NCBI RefSeq assembly: GCF_014844075.1
Contig: NZ_CP062165.1
Coordinates: 3,720,001-3,784,000 of the forward strand
Direction: 5' to 3'
Source of the DNA: Paenibacillus sp. JNUCC-31
Lineage (GTDB): Bacteria; Bacillota; Bacilli; Paenibacillales; Paenibacillaceae
DNA length: 64,000 nt
Shown here: positions 53,013-62,108 of the stretch, piece after piece
Layout: every line of letters begins with the position of its first letter
How positions within the stretch are numbered: the first letter of the stretch is position 1
Made by a program: the position numbers and the translations under genes
Notes under the pieces: model-generated
What the model was told of the DNA's origin: nothing
The model's database searches: none
What the model saw: only the letters and a program-made list of their open reading frames with translations

Positions 53013-54089
53013 ATGTTGGGTATGAAAACACGAAAAAAAAGCGCAATGCTGTTATTATCAGCGGTAATGAGTATCAGTTTGTTTGGATGCAGTACGGGTA
53101 ATTCAACCACCGGGAATGCGGGTCAAGCTGCGGGGGAAGGCAGTAAGGCAGCTGCATCGGCGGAAACGACGAAACCAGCCGGTGGCAAGCTGGTGTTGTA
53201 CAGTGCAGGGCCTCAGAAGCTCGCGGATAACATTATCAACGGATTCACAGCCAAGACAGGCATTGAAGTGGAGATGTTCCAGGGCACGACAGGCAAAATA
53301 CTGGCTCGCATGGAAGCGGAAAAATCCAATCCGGTAGCGGACGTCGTTATCCTGGCCTCCCTGCCTTCAGCCCAAGCGCTGAAAGCGGATGGACTGACAC
53401 TCCCGTATCCTGACGCGGAGAATGCAGACAAGTTGAACAAGGAGTGGTCGGATGCTGAAGGCAATTATTTTAGCTCCAGTGCTTCGGCACTTGGCATTGT
53501 CTACAATACCAAGCTGGTGTCCACGCCACCAACCAGTTGGGCTGAACTTGCAACACCGGCCTGGAAGGACGTAGTCAATATCCCGGACCCTACGCTGTCT
53601 GGTTCGGCGCTGGATTTCATTACGGGATACCTGAGTGTGAATGGAGATAAAGGCTGGGACTTGCTGGACAGTTACAAGGCGAACGGTGTAGCAATGGCAG
53701 GAGCGAATCAGGAAGCGCTTGACCCGGTCATTACCGGAGCGAAGAGCATCGTAGCAGCAGGTGTGGACTATATGGCGTATTCCTCCAAGGCTAAAGGTGA
53801 ACCGCTGGACATCGTATATCCGGAGGAAGGGACTGTAATCAGTCCAAGACCGGCCGCGATTCTGAAATCGAGTTCGAATGTAGAGAATGCCAAGGCATTT
53901 ATCGACTACCTGTTGTCCGATGAGGCACAAAAGCTCGTTGCAGATGCTTACTTGATTCCGGGACGTGAAGACATCGAGGCGACCAACCGGGCGAATCTGA
54001 AAGATATCCCGCAGCTCAAAGTGGATTGGAACTGGATGAGTGAACACGGAGATGAGACAGCGGCACGTTTCTCCGAGACTTTTAAATAA
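53013..54089 (+). CDS. ABC importer substrate-binding lipoprotein
   Basis: 358 aa. Lipoprotein signal with lipobox ISLFGC, a low-complexity Gly/Ala/Ser linker, then a family 1/6 binding-protein fold beginning LVLYSAGPQKLADNIINGF. This resembles iron(III)- and 2-aminoethylphosphonate-binding proteins (EKSNPVADVVILASLPS, GIVYNTKLVSTPPTSWAEL). Ferric ion normally needs a pair of adjacent Tyr near the C-terminal lobe, and here that region reads GVDYMAYSSKA, so the ligand remains open. Start 53013 after AAGGGAG. Confidence 0.9.
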   Translation: MLGMKTRKKSAMLLLSAVMSISLFGCSTGNSTTGNAGQAAGEGSKAAASAETTKPAGGKLVLYSAGPQKLADNIINGFTAKTGIEVEMFQGTTGKILARMEAEKSNPVADVVILASLPSAQALKADGLTLPYPDAENADKLNKEWSDAEGNYFSSSASALGIVYNTKLVSTPPTSWAELATPAWKDVVNIPDPTLSGSALDFITGYLSVNGDKGWDLLDSYKANGVAMAGANQEALDPVITGAKSIVAAGVDYMAYSSKAKGEPLDIVYPEEGTVISPRPAAILKSSSNVENAKAFIDYLLSDEAQKLVADAYLIPGREDIEATNRANLKDIPQLKVDWNWMSEHGDETAARFSETFK

Positions 54090-54204
54090 GATTATTTATT
54101 TTCCTGAGCATCTTTGAATTAGATATAACGGCTGGATCTTGAGAGTAATGGAAAGTAAGCAACATAGAGAGTGTCTTGTGGAAGTCATGTGAGGTGAAAG
54201 CATA

Positions 54205-55890
54205 GTGAAACCTGTTGTAGTAGACAACAACCGTATTTTTCGGAGAGTGGGCGTGATTCTGGCCCTCTTTCTGCTGACGATAAGCATTGGTGTACCGCTT
54301 TTGCTGATTTTCTGGCAAAGTGTGTATCCGAATGGGCAATGGGATTGGATGGCTCCCATTCGGACGATTACCGGCCATCACTTATCCGGGGTGCTGCTCA
54401 ATTCGGTCTGGCTTGGCATCTGTGTGGTAGCTGTAACCACGCTGCTGGCGTTGCCACTGGCCTGGATGATGGCAAAGACCCGCATGGGACAGCATCGCTG
54501 GGTGGACGTGATCCTGATGATTCCGTTCATGACCCCGCCGTATATCGGCTCCATGGGCTGGATTCTGTTTATGCAAAAAGGGGGATACCTTCAGCAATGG
54601 GTGCCCTCCGCTGCAAGTTGGAGTGAGTTATTCTTCAGCTTCTGGGGCATGGTGCTCATTATGAGCTTGCATCTGTTCCCCTTCCTGTACCTGTTGCTTC
54701 GTGATGCGATCATTCGCATTGGAGGCAATCTGGAAGAAGCGGGAGCTGTGCACGGGGCACGTGCGGGATACCGGTTTAGACGCATTATTTTACCACTGCT
54801 GTTGTCTTCTTACGGCATGGGGATCATGCTTGTTTTCGTCAAAACGATTGCCGAATTCGGAACGCCAGCAACCTTCGGACGCAAGATTGGTTATTATGTC
54901 ATGACCTCCGAGATCCACAAGTATATCTCCAGTTGGCCGATTGATTTTGGCAAGGCGACCTCGCTCGCTTCCGTGCTGCTGTCGGTCTGCCTGGTGATGT
55001 GGTACATGCAGTCGGCCATGAGTCGAAAGTTCACGTACCGTCTGGTCGGGGGCAAAGGCCAGCGTTCCAAACGATACTCCCTACGCGGCGGAGCGGGTTG
55101 GCTGTGCGGGTTGTATCTCGCGTTGCTGCTGATTCTGTCGGTGGGCATTCCGTATTTCTCCATTATTGCTGCGTCGACGATGAAACTGCGCGGGGCCGGA
55201 TTGTCCTTCGACAATCTGACGCTGGATCATTACCGGGAGTTGCTGTCATGGGGATCAGTCAGTATGAAAGCCATCGGGAACAGTCTGGGGCTGTCACTAG
55301 CAGCTTCAACGGTTGCGGTTATTATCGGTACAGGTTTGGCCCTGACGATTGGCAAATCGTCTTCCTTGATAAAGCGTGTCATTGACCTGTTCAGTCTGCT
55401 GCCGAATACGGTACCGGGCATTGTCATGGTGGTGGGTCTCATCCTGTTCTGGAATTCACCATGGATGCCGTTCACGCTTTACAACTCGTACGGAATGGTT
55501 GTTCTGACGTATGTGGTGCTCTTCTTGCCGTACACAGTGCAGTATGTCAAATCAAGCTTCACCCAGATAGACGGAACGTTGTTCCAGGCAGGTCAGGTCT
55601 TTGGCGGAAGACCGTTGTATATTCTGCGACGCATTCTTCTGCCTCTGATTATCCCCGGTATGTTGGCCGGGTGGATGATGACATTTACGATTGCCACCCG
55701 GGAGCTGGTAGGATCACTGTTGATTTTGCCTCCATCGATGCAGACCTCGGCTACGTATATTTTTGCTCAATTTGAACAAGGTCAGGTCTCATTGGGGATG
55801 GCGATGGCCGTGGTTACTGTCGGTATGACGGTACTGATGCTGCTCGGCATCGAGGTTCTGAATTCGAAGAGAAAGTGGAATGCATCATGA
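54205..55890 (+). CDS. ABC importer permease, two fused domains
   Basis: 561 aa with about 12 membrane helices: two MetI-type permease domains in one chain, as in FbpB-type transporters. Both EAA loops are visible (EEAGAVHGARAGYRFRRIIL and QAGQVFGGRPLYILRRILL). GTG start at 54205 behind GAGGTGA. Its stop overlaps the next start by 4 nt (ATGA). Confidence 0.92.
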   Translation: MKPVVVDNNRIFRRVGVILALFLLTISIGVPLLLIFWQSVYPNGQWDWMAPIRTITGHHLSGVLLNSVWLGICVVAVTTLLALPLAWMMAKTRMGQHRWVDVILMIPFMTPPYIGSMGWILFMQKGGYLQQWVPSAASWSELFFSFWGMVLIMSLHLFPFLYLLLRDAIIRIGGNLEEAGAVHGARAGYRFRRIILPLLLSSYGMGIMLVFVKTIAEFGTPATFGRKIGYYVMTSEIHKYISSWPIDFGKATSLASVLLSVCLVMWYMQSAMSRKFTYRLVGGKGQRSKRYSLRGGAGWLCGLYLALLLILSVGIPYFSIIAASTMKLRGAGLSFDNLTLDHYRELLSWGSVSMKAIGNSLGLSLAASTVAVIIGTGLALTIGKSSSLIKRVIDLFSLLPNTVPGIVMVVGLILFWNSPWMPFTLYNSYGMVVLTYVVLFLPYTVQYVKSSFTQIDGTLFQAGQVFGGRPLYILRRILLPLIIPGMLAGWMMTFTIATRELVGSLLILPPSMQTSATYIFAQFEQGQVSLGMAMAVVTVGMTVLMLLGIEVLNSKRKWNAS

Positions 55891-57449
55891 TCAAACTAAA
55901 GGTATGGGGCGGCGCCGGGGAGCACGGGCGCTCTGCCTATCTGCTGAGAGGGAGCCGGGTTCAACTTTTGCTGGATTGTGGCGTGAAAAAAGAAGGAGCC
56001 GGCGAGTACCCGTTGATTGAACCGGAAATCGTTAAAGAGCTGGATGTAGTTTTGTTGTCTCACGCCCATGAGGATCATTCTGTCGCTATTCCGTTGCTCT
56101 ATAGGATGGGGTATGAGGGTGAAGTATGGACAACGCGGGAAACCAGAGAGCAATTAGACACCTACTTCAGAGCTTGGCGAAGAAATATGGAGAGGGCAGG
56201 ACACACCCTCCCATATGAAGAAGGCGATGAACAACTGATTCGCTACCGATTTCTGGAGGATGAAGCCGAAGGTGGAACCTGGTTTGAAATGGTCCCTGGC
56301 GTCTCGGTGGTGTGGGGGCGTAGTGGCCACCTTGCAGGATCGGTATGGTTCGGACTGGAAATGGAGGATAGGCGGATATTCTATTCCGGTGATTACACCT
56401 CCGAATCCATGCTTTTGCAGGAGGATAGTCCAGCGGATGTATTGTGGCAGGCAAGGGTACCACGTAACAGGCATGGATTCGATGCTCCAGTTAGTCAACG
56501 TTGGAAAACGGATATACGAACCGTCGTGAATGGTGGGCATGTCTTGGCAGGAGAGCCATCCACGTCGCATACTCTTCCCTTTGCTGCATCCGAAGGGGTG
56601 TTACGATCCCATGTATCATTAGGTAGAACTGTGGAGCAAGAGGATGCCTATGCCGTATCCAAGGGAGTAGAAGTAAACAAAGCATCTTCAATCGGTCTGC
56701 TGGATTTGGTGATTATGGATGCCGCATATGGTACAGACCGCGATACGCAGGCCAACAAACTGGAGCAGCTGGAACAGGCCATTCATGAGACGATTGCTCG
56801 GGGTGGAAAGGTGCTAATGCCTATGCCCTCAGTGGGCCGTGGTCAGGAAATCATGCTGTGGGCACAGCAGCAGTTCCCGGACGTTCCAATTATAGTGGAA
56901 CAAGGGCTGGTGGATGGGTTGAAACAGCTTCTACGTGCTCCATATTGGCTAAAGGAAGAGGAAGAACACATTCCAGGTGCCGTGAAGGAAGCGATTGGTT
57001 GTTTTTTGAAGGGGCATGGATGGGAGACGCCAGTGACAAAGGAAGAGCGGGAGCGGCTACTGAATCAGCATGGGGCCACATTGTGGTTCATTCCGGACGG
57101 GATGATGCAGTCCTCTCTTGCTCGCTGGTACTATAGCCAGTTTGCGGAGTATGAAAATAATCTGGTGCTGCTCACTGGGCATGTTTCTGCTGGCACCTAT
57201 GCTCACAGGTTGTTGCAGAATCCTGCAAAACAAGGAGCGTGCGAGGTGCGGAAAATTCGTTATAAGGTGCATCAGGGCTGGAAGGATGTCGAGAAAATGC
57301 TGCATCAGGTTCCTGCGAGGCATACGGTGCTTGTGCATGCGGACAAGGAAGAGACGGATCGTTTGAGAGCGGGGTTACTCAGAGAACCACGTTTCTCGGG
57401 GAAAGGAATGCTGCATTCGCTATCTCCTGGAGATGAACTCTATCTGTAG
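55887..57449 (+). CDS. Beta-CASP-type metallo-beta-lactamase-fold hydrolase
   Basis: 520 aa. Metal-site motif SHAHEDHS (HxHxDH), then SGHLAGS and the Asp in YSGDYTSE, all in the first ~190 residues. Then the beta-CASP-like insert: MDAAYGTDRD, PMPSVGRGQEIML, LTGHVSAGTYAHRLLQN and the C-terminal VLVHADKEETDRL, matching in order the motifs of RNase J/CPSF73-like nucleases. So it looks like an RNA- or phosphodiester-hydrolase, yet it is coupled (ATGA overlap) to an importer permease. Start ATG 55887; an upstream GTG at 55875 is possible. Confidence 0.85.
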   Translation: MIKLKVWGGAGEHGRSAYLLRGSRVQLLLDCGVKKEGAGEYPLIEPEIVKELDVVLLSHAHEDHSVAIPLLYRMGYEGEVWTTRETREQLDTYFRAWRRNMERAGHTLPYEEGDEQLIRYRFLEDEAEGGTWFEMVPGVSVVWGRSGHLAGSVWFGLEMEDRRIFYSGDYTSESMLLQEDSPADVLWQARVPRNRHGFDAPVSQRWKTDIRTVVNGGHVLAGEPSTSHTLPFAASEGVLRSHVSLGRTVEQEDAYAVSKGVEVNKASSIGLLDLVIMDAAYGTDRDTQANKLEQLEQAIHETIARGGKVLMPMPSVGRGQEIMLWAQQQFPDVPIIVEQGLVDGLKQLLRAPYWLKEEEEHIPGAVKEAIGCFLKGHGWETPVTKEERERLLNQHGATLWFIPDGMMQSSLARWYYSQFAEYENNLVLLTGHVSAGTYAHRLLQNPAKQGACEVRKIRYKVHQGWKDVEKMLHQVPARHTVLVHADKEETDRLRAGLLREPRFSGKGMLHSLSPGDELYL

Positions 57450-57480
57450 GTTGGAGTTTTATAAGGATTGGATTATGCAG

Positions 57481-57503
57481 GGCGCCCGTGGGGGCGTCTT
57501 TTT
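57481..57503 (+). terminator. Terminator of the ABC/beta-CASP operon
   Basis: GGCGCCC-GTG-GGGCGTC followed by TTTTT. Confidence 0.75.
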
Positions 57504-57524
57504 GAATGTGGATTTTTATAAGAA

Positions 57525-57559
57525 ATGCAGGATGAAAAGCTAGGCTTCTCATCCTGCAT
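57525..57559 (-). terminator. Hairpin at the end of the GerMN-lipoprotein gene
   Basis: ATGCAGGATGAaAAGC / GCTTcTCATCCTGCAT with a 3-nt loop; on the minus strand it is followed by TTTCTTATAAAAATCC. Confidence 0.55.
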
Positions 57560-57606
57560 GGGAGATGACTCAAGGAGAGAATCATCCGATGTCTTTTAGA
57601 ATTAGA

Positions 57607-58161
57607 TTAGGGCTTGCGTTGAATAGGATGCTCCAGCTCTGAATGACCCATCAAGCTATCCAGGGCTTCACCGTCCACCAGTATATCGATACTTTCTACT
57701 TCATCATATTGAAACATCGTCTGGGTCAGTGCATCCAGTGCAAGCAATTCGCCACTGGTTCCCAATTTGGCCTCATCCGGAATATGAACATCCAAAGTGA
57801 CTTTGCCCTCGCCGTACTGTATGGAGAGCAATTCAACCTTATCCCAGAGAGATACGAGCCCTGAATCGGTATTGTTTTGTAAAGCTTCAAATGTTTTTTT
57901 ATATTTCTCGGAATCGTCCTTGTATTCAATTTCCTGCTCTTTTTTCTCAAGTTCCAGCACCTGTGAATCGGCGAAATACACATCAACCGTTTGTATGCTC
58001 ATTGTGCCCAGATCCACCTTTGTTTCTGATTGATTTGGTGAAGGTCCCCCCTGTACAGCCGGATCGGCCGATCCGGATTCACTGACTGGCTTCTGAGCAC
58101 AACCCATGCCAACAATCATGAAGAAGGATAAGACGAGTGCACATCCCAATTTCGTTTTCAA
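57607..58161 (-). CDS. GerMN-domain lipoprotein
   Basis: 184 aa. Lipobox VGMGC at residue ~20; after a linker the domain runs VDVYFADSQVLELEKKEQEI ... GKVTLDVHIPDE ... LALDALTQTMFQYDEVESID, typical of GerMN (sporulation/germination protein GerM). It lies just before (downstream of) the amidase gene on the same strand, a plausible cell-wall pair. Whether it acts in sporulation is inference. Confidence 0.83.
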   Translation of the reverse strand: MKTKLGCALVLSFFMIVGMGCAQKPVSESGSADPAVQGGPSPNQSETKVDLGTMSIQTVDVYFADSQVLELEKKEQEIEYKDDSEKYKKTFEALQNNTDSGLVSLWDKVELLSIQYGEGKVTLDVHIPDEAKLGTSGELLALDALTQTMFQYDEVESIDILVDGEALDSLMGHSELEHPIQRKP

Positions 58162-58202
58162 TGGATCACATCCTCCAGCAAATTTACATTATGTTTTATC
58201 CT

Positions 58203-59618
58203 TTAATTTATACCCAGATATTCTTTAATCCCATCGGCTATCGCTTGGGCGGCTTTCATCTGAACAACATCGGACGACATCAGTTCTTCATCCACAACAT
58301 TACTCAGGAATCCCACTTCCAAAAGTACAGCAGGCATGGTCGTATCTCTGATCACTTCCAAGTTGCCATTTTTCACACCACGGTCTTTGAGACCCAGGGC
58401 TTTAACCAAACGCTGATGAATGATATTGGCTAATTCCTTGCTGCTGCTCCGTTGATAGTAGAACGTCTCTGTACCTGTCGCGTGGGGTGATGACTCCACA
58501 TTATTGCCATGGATAGATACAAATACATCCGCGTTTAATTGATTGGCGAGCCGAACACGCTCAGGGCGAGTGGGATAAGTATCACCGTCACGAGTCATGA
58601 CTAATTCGATATCCGGCTCATTGAGAAGCAGTGCTTGTACTTTGAGAGCCAATGCCAGATTATATTCTTTCTCGGGTTTGTTGGTGATGCTGGTTGAACC
58701 TGGATCTTTACCCCCATGGCCGGGGTCGATGACAACAACCTTGCGTCCTGAGTCGCCTACAGGAGTTACAGGAACGGGTGTGACGTTATCTCCCGAAACA
58801 TTTAGATCGATAATTAGTTTATCGGCAATGATGTTCTGGCTGTACTGTACATCCTTCACCTGATTCAATTCAACGACAATTCGGACTTGACCAGGGTCTT
58901 GTTTAAAAAGAGAATATCTAACTTCCGTTACATTGGGGTATGCGTCCACATCCAATTTGCCATTCATGTTTTGATTCAAAGGTTGCGATAGATCACCAAA
59001 CACGGCTCCGGGCAGATCCACGACCAGACGATCGGGATTCTTCAAAGTCGTCATCACGGGTTTGGATTCACCATCCATAGACACGACGAGCTGATTGTTG
59101 GCAAATTGGATATCGGTAACCTGGGCTAACGAAGTTGGGTTGCCGTTCCCTGAACTGTTGCCAGGTTCGCTATTAGGCTCCTTATTGGTGTTCGTTAAGT
59201 ATACGACTTTCTCCTTGTTGTCCCATTTCACTGTAAGCCCCATTTGTTCACTGACAAATCGAATGGGCACCACCAGAGTTTTATTCAAAATAAGTGGGGC
59301 TGTGTTCAGGGTAACTTGCTTGTCAGCAACCATGGCTTGTTTTTGATCTACGGTTAAAGATATCGTCTGGTCATCTTGCTGGATTTTTACATTGCGTGCT
59401 TGTTGATTCCAATCGACTTTGAATTTCAAATTCTCGGCAACGACACGAATCGGAATCATGACGTTCTTATTCACGATGGCCACCTGAACGTCACTTGGGA
59501 GGATTAATTCCTCACCGTCCAAAACAATTTTTGACGTGCTCACAGCGGCACTTCCCTCATTAGGGAGTACAACCAGAAAGAACAGACTCAAAAACAGAAG
59601 TAAAATCGTTTTTTTCAT
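58203..59618 (-). CDS. Secreted N-acetylmuramoyl-L-alanine amidase (Amidase_3) with AMIN domain
   Basis: 471 aa. Signal peptide (1-24), copper-amine-oxidase-N-like domain (~30-145, MIPIRVVAENLKFKVDW and VVPIRFVSEQMGLTVKW repeats), a Ser/Asn-rich linker, an AMIN wall-targeting domain (~165-275) and the catalytic Amidase_3 domain (~290-470). Zinc-site residues are visible: DPGHGGKDPG, EKEYNLAL, SIHGNN and LLEVGFLSN. Cuts the amide between MurNAc and peptide in peptidoglycan. Confidence 0.94.
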   Translation of the reverse strand: MKKTILLLFLSLFFLVVLPNEGSAAVSTSKIVLDGEELILPSDVQVAIVNKNVMIPIRVVAENLKFKVDWNQQARNVKIQQDDQTISLTVDQKQAMVADKQVTLNTAPLILNKTLVVPIRFVSEQMGLTVKWDNKEKVVYLTNTNKEPNSEPGNSSGNGNPTSLAQVTDIQFANNQLVVSMDGESKPVMTTLKNPDRLVVDLPGAVFGDLSQPLNQNMNGKLDVDAYPNVTEVRYSLFKQDPGQVRIVVELNQVKDVQYSQNIIADKLIIDLNVSGDNVTPVPVTPVGDSGRKVVVIDPGHGGKDPGSTSITNKPEKEYNLALALKVQALLLNEPDIELVMTRDGDTYPTRPERVRLANQLNADVFVSIHGNNVESSPHATGTETFYYQRSSSKELANIIHQRLVKALGLKDRGVKNGNLEVIRDTTMPAVLLEVGFLSNVVDEELMSSDVVQMKAAQAIADGIKEYLGIN

Positions 59619-59642
59619 TATGCACCTCTACTATTTAGATCG

Positions 59643-60467
59643 TTACTGTATGGGATACTTATCCAGCTTGAACCATTCGGTAAACTCATTACGACTGATT
59701 TTCTTAACAGGCTTCACCTTGTTACTCTCTATGTTATATCTATAAAGTATCATTTGGTCGGATGGGTACTCACTGATGTAATCTAGTATTTTTCCGTTTT
59801 TTTGCCACAACATCAGGTTGGTACTAATATAATTGGTTGCCCTTGGTAGGTATTTGAAGCTCTCTTTCTGAACATTGTAGATGGCTAGTGAGCTCTTGGA
59901 GGGATCTCCGTATGAAAAGGCGATCTGATCTTCGTTGGGTGCCCAGTTATAGGTGGCAATGGTTTCTATGTTTTTCTTACCTGCTTTTTTCAATCGTTCA
60001 TTTAATTCCATCACGTCACCCGTTTGAAGGTTAAGCAGCATCAGCGTGTTTCCTGCGCTACGTTTTGCGTGTATAGCAAGCCATGTATTGGAGTTGGAGG
60101 CAACAACACTTGTGATATCGAGCCAACTGTCCTCGAAATTACTCGTTTCAATCGTATGTTTCTGGCTCCCCTTGGTGACGACAATGGATTGAATTACGTT
60201 TTGTTCAAATGTGGGCTTACCTTCCAACTTCACTGTAGTAGCGGTTAAAGTCATATTTCCTCCTTTCCAGATGATTTTGTTGGTACTGTTGTTCCTTTTA
60301 AACGGTTTGATGCTTGAATAGATGGAAGGATTTACAGAAGTCTCATTAACGGAACGTTGTGAAATTAGTTCTGGTGCAGCTGGTTTAGCACCAACAATGG
60401 ATGACGATGTAGTCGTCAACCCCCCCAGTAATAGCACTGTCGAAAACCAAATAGCAGCATGGTTCAT
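59643..60467 (-). CDS. Secreted beta-propeller-like protein
   Basis: 274 aa. Signal peptide (~1-28). The body has repeated beta-strand units with WAPNEDQIAFSYGDPSKSSL and LWQKNGKILDYISEYPSD, like WD40/TolB-type propeller blades, but fewer than a full propeller. Function unknown. ATG 60467 follows GAAGGAG by 8 nt. Divergent from anmK. Confidence 0.72.
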   Translation of the reverse strand: MNHAAIWFSTVLLLGGLTTTSSSIVGAKPAAPELISQRSVNETSVNPSIYSSIKPFKRNNSTNKIIWKGGNMTLTATTVKLEGKPTFEQNVIQSIVVTKGSQKHTIETSNFEDSWLDITSVVASNSNTWLAIHAKRSAGNTLMLLNLQTGDVMELNERLKKAGKKNIETIATYNWAPNEDQIAFSYGDPSKSSLAIYNVQKESFKYLPRATNYISTNLMLWQKNGKILDYISEYPSDQMILYRYNIESNKVKPVKKISRNEFTEWFKLDKYPIQ

Positions 60468-60659
60468 CCTTATATCTCCTTCCACTTGTGACAGTTTATA
60501 ACACCCAACATATCAATTCCAAAATATACCTCCATTATATAAACGGTAAAATTGTAAAAATGTTTCTTTTTTGATCGTTACTTATCTGTTTTTATTCATA
60601 GAAAGCATCCTGTGAGTATTCCAGCTGAGACAAAGGGTAGCTATGTTCGGAGTTGTGTA

Positions 60660-60697
60660 ATTAAATTTCATAAAATATTTGACTTGTGAAATTTAAT
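60660..60697 (+). promoter_or_regulatory. Inverted repeat over the anmK promoter
   Basis: ATTAAATTTCA (60660-60670) and TGAAATTTAAT (60687-60697) are exact inverted 11-mers flanking the -35 region. A good candidate operator for the MurR-like regulator encoded just downstream. Confidence 0.55.
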
Positions 60698-60707
60698 ATC
60701 ATATACT
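60679..60707 (+). promoter_or_regulatory. Sigma-A promoter of anmK
   Basis: TTGACT, 17-bp spacer, TATACT. It sits in the inverted repeat described above. Confidence 0.65.
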
Positions 60708-60764
60708 GGGTGAAATTATGGCAGGGTGACGTGTTCATCGGGTCTGGCGGGAGGTTGTGAATGG

Positions 60765-61994
60765 ATGGATACAGGCAGCTATCCGATGTGGGAGCAATAT
60801 CGCTTGAAACGGGAGCATTACATCATTGGACTGATGTCAGGCACGTCCCTCGATGGAACGGATGCGGCATTGGTGCGTATTTTGACAGATGAAAGCGGGG
60901 CACTAGAAAATATCGATCTGGTTGACTTCGTCTGCGTACCGTACTCCAATGAATTAAGAGAAGTGCTGATTCGATTATGTTCACCGGAGACGGCACGTGT
61001 GGATGAGCTGACGGCTGCACATTTTGGCGTATCGGAGTGGTATGCACACAGTGTCAGAGAGCTTATTCGGTCGTCAGGAATTACATCCGGGCAGGTGGAT
61101 GCAATCAGTATGCATGGACAGACCGTATGGCACGCACCCGTTGCTTCGGCTTTTCCGGGGCCAACAGGCGAGATCCTTCCCGTGGTGTCCACGCTGCAGA
61201 TTGGTGAATGCGCCGTTGTACGTGAACGAACGGGCCTGCCGGTGATCGGCAATCTGCGGGCACGGGATATGGCAGCTGGCGGGGAGGGAGCGCCCCTTAC
61301 CCCTTATGCCGATGCGTTAATGTTTCGTAGCCCAACGGAAGGGCGACTGGTGCAAAACATCGGCGGCATTGGCAACGTGACAGTGCTTCCATCAGCGTCT
61401 TCTAATGAGGGTATTTCGGCTTTTGATACGGGACCTGGCAATATGGTGATGGACGCGATTGTACGCCAGGCGACAGGTGGGCGGCAGCATTATGATCCGA
61501 ATGGAAGCATGGCCGCACAAGGGGCGTTTGATCAGGGTCTGGTGGATCTCTGTTTGGACGACGATTATTTCAAAAGGCTCCCTCCCAAGAGCACTGGACG
61601 TGAAGTATATGGTGCGGCATATGCAGTGCGCTTGATGGAAATGGCCTCTGCGCGTTCCTTATCCCTGGAAGATACGCTGGCTACCGCCACCTGTTTGACT
61701 GCGGAGACGATTGTGCGGGCAGTGGAGGATTTTGTATTGCCGAAGGTGCAAATTTCGGCCATGCTCGCCTGCGGTGGCGGCACTTCCAATGCCACGCTGA
61801 TGGAGATGATCCGTCAGCGACTCCCGGAAGGCATCCGTTTGGAACGAACAGCGGATTATGGCATACCGGATGATGCCCGCGAAGCGATTGGGTTTGCCCT
61901 CCTTGGCCATGAGGCACTCATGGGCAGAACCAACACGCTCCCGGCAGTAACTGGTGCCAAACACGCCGTAATATCGGGCAACCTGACACTGTAG
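60765..61994 (+). CDS. anmK: 1,6-Anhydro-N-acetylmuramic acid kinase AnmK
   Basis: 409 aa. Hydrolyses and phosphorylates anhydroMurNAc to MurNAc-6-phosphate in peptidoglycan recycling. Family motifs: IIGLMSGTSLDGTDAALV near the N-terminus, SMHGQTVWHAP, IGNLRARDMAAGGEGAPLTP, QNIGGIGNVTVLP and FDTGPGNMVMDA. The gene is wanted by MurQ, encoded nearby. ATG 60765 follows GGGAGG; the frame opens at GTG 60726 without a site. Confidence 0.95.
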   Translation: MDTGSYPMWEQYRLKREHYIIGLMSGTSLDGTDAALVRILTDESGALENIDLVDFVCVPYSNELREVLIRLCSPETARVDELTAAHFGVSEWYAHSVRELIRSSGITSGQVDAISMHGQTVWHAPVASAFPGPTGEILPVVSTLQIGECAVVRERTGLPVIGNLRARDMAAGGEGAPLTPYADALMFRSPTEGRLVQNIGGIGNVTVLPSASSNEGISAFDTGPGNMVMDAIVRQATGGRQHYDPNGSMAAQGAFDQGLVDLCLDDDYFKRLPPKSTGREVYGAAYAVRLMEMASARSLSLEDTLATATCLTAETIVRAVEDFVLPKVQISAMLACGGGTSNATLMEMIRQRLPEGIRLERTADYGIPDDAREAIGFALLGHEALMGRTNTLPAVTGAKHAVISGNLTL

Positions 61995-62108
61995 TTCAGC
62001 AAGGCTTTTGAATGAGTTGGATATCCAAGGGAGTTTAATCAATTAGACTCTATTGAAATTATAGGATAAAATGCTTGTACATGAAGGCAGTACGGAAAGG
62101 AGGAGCGG

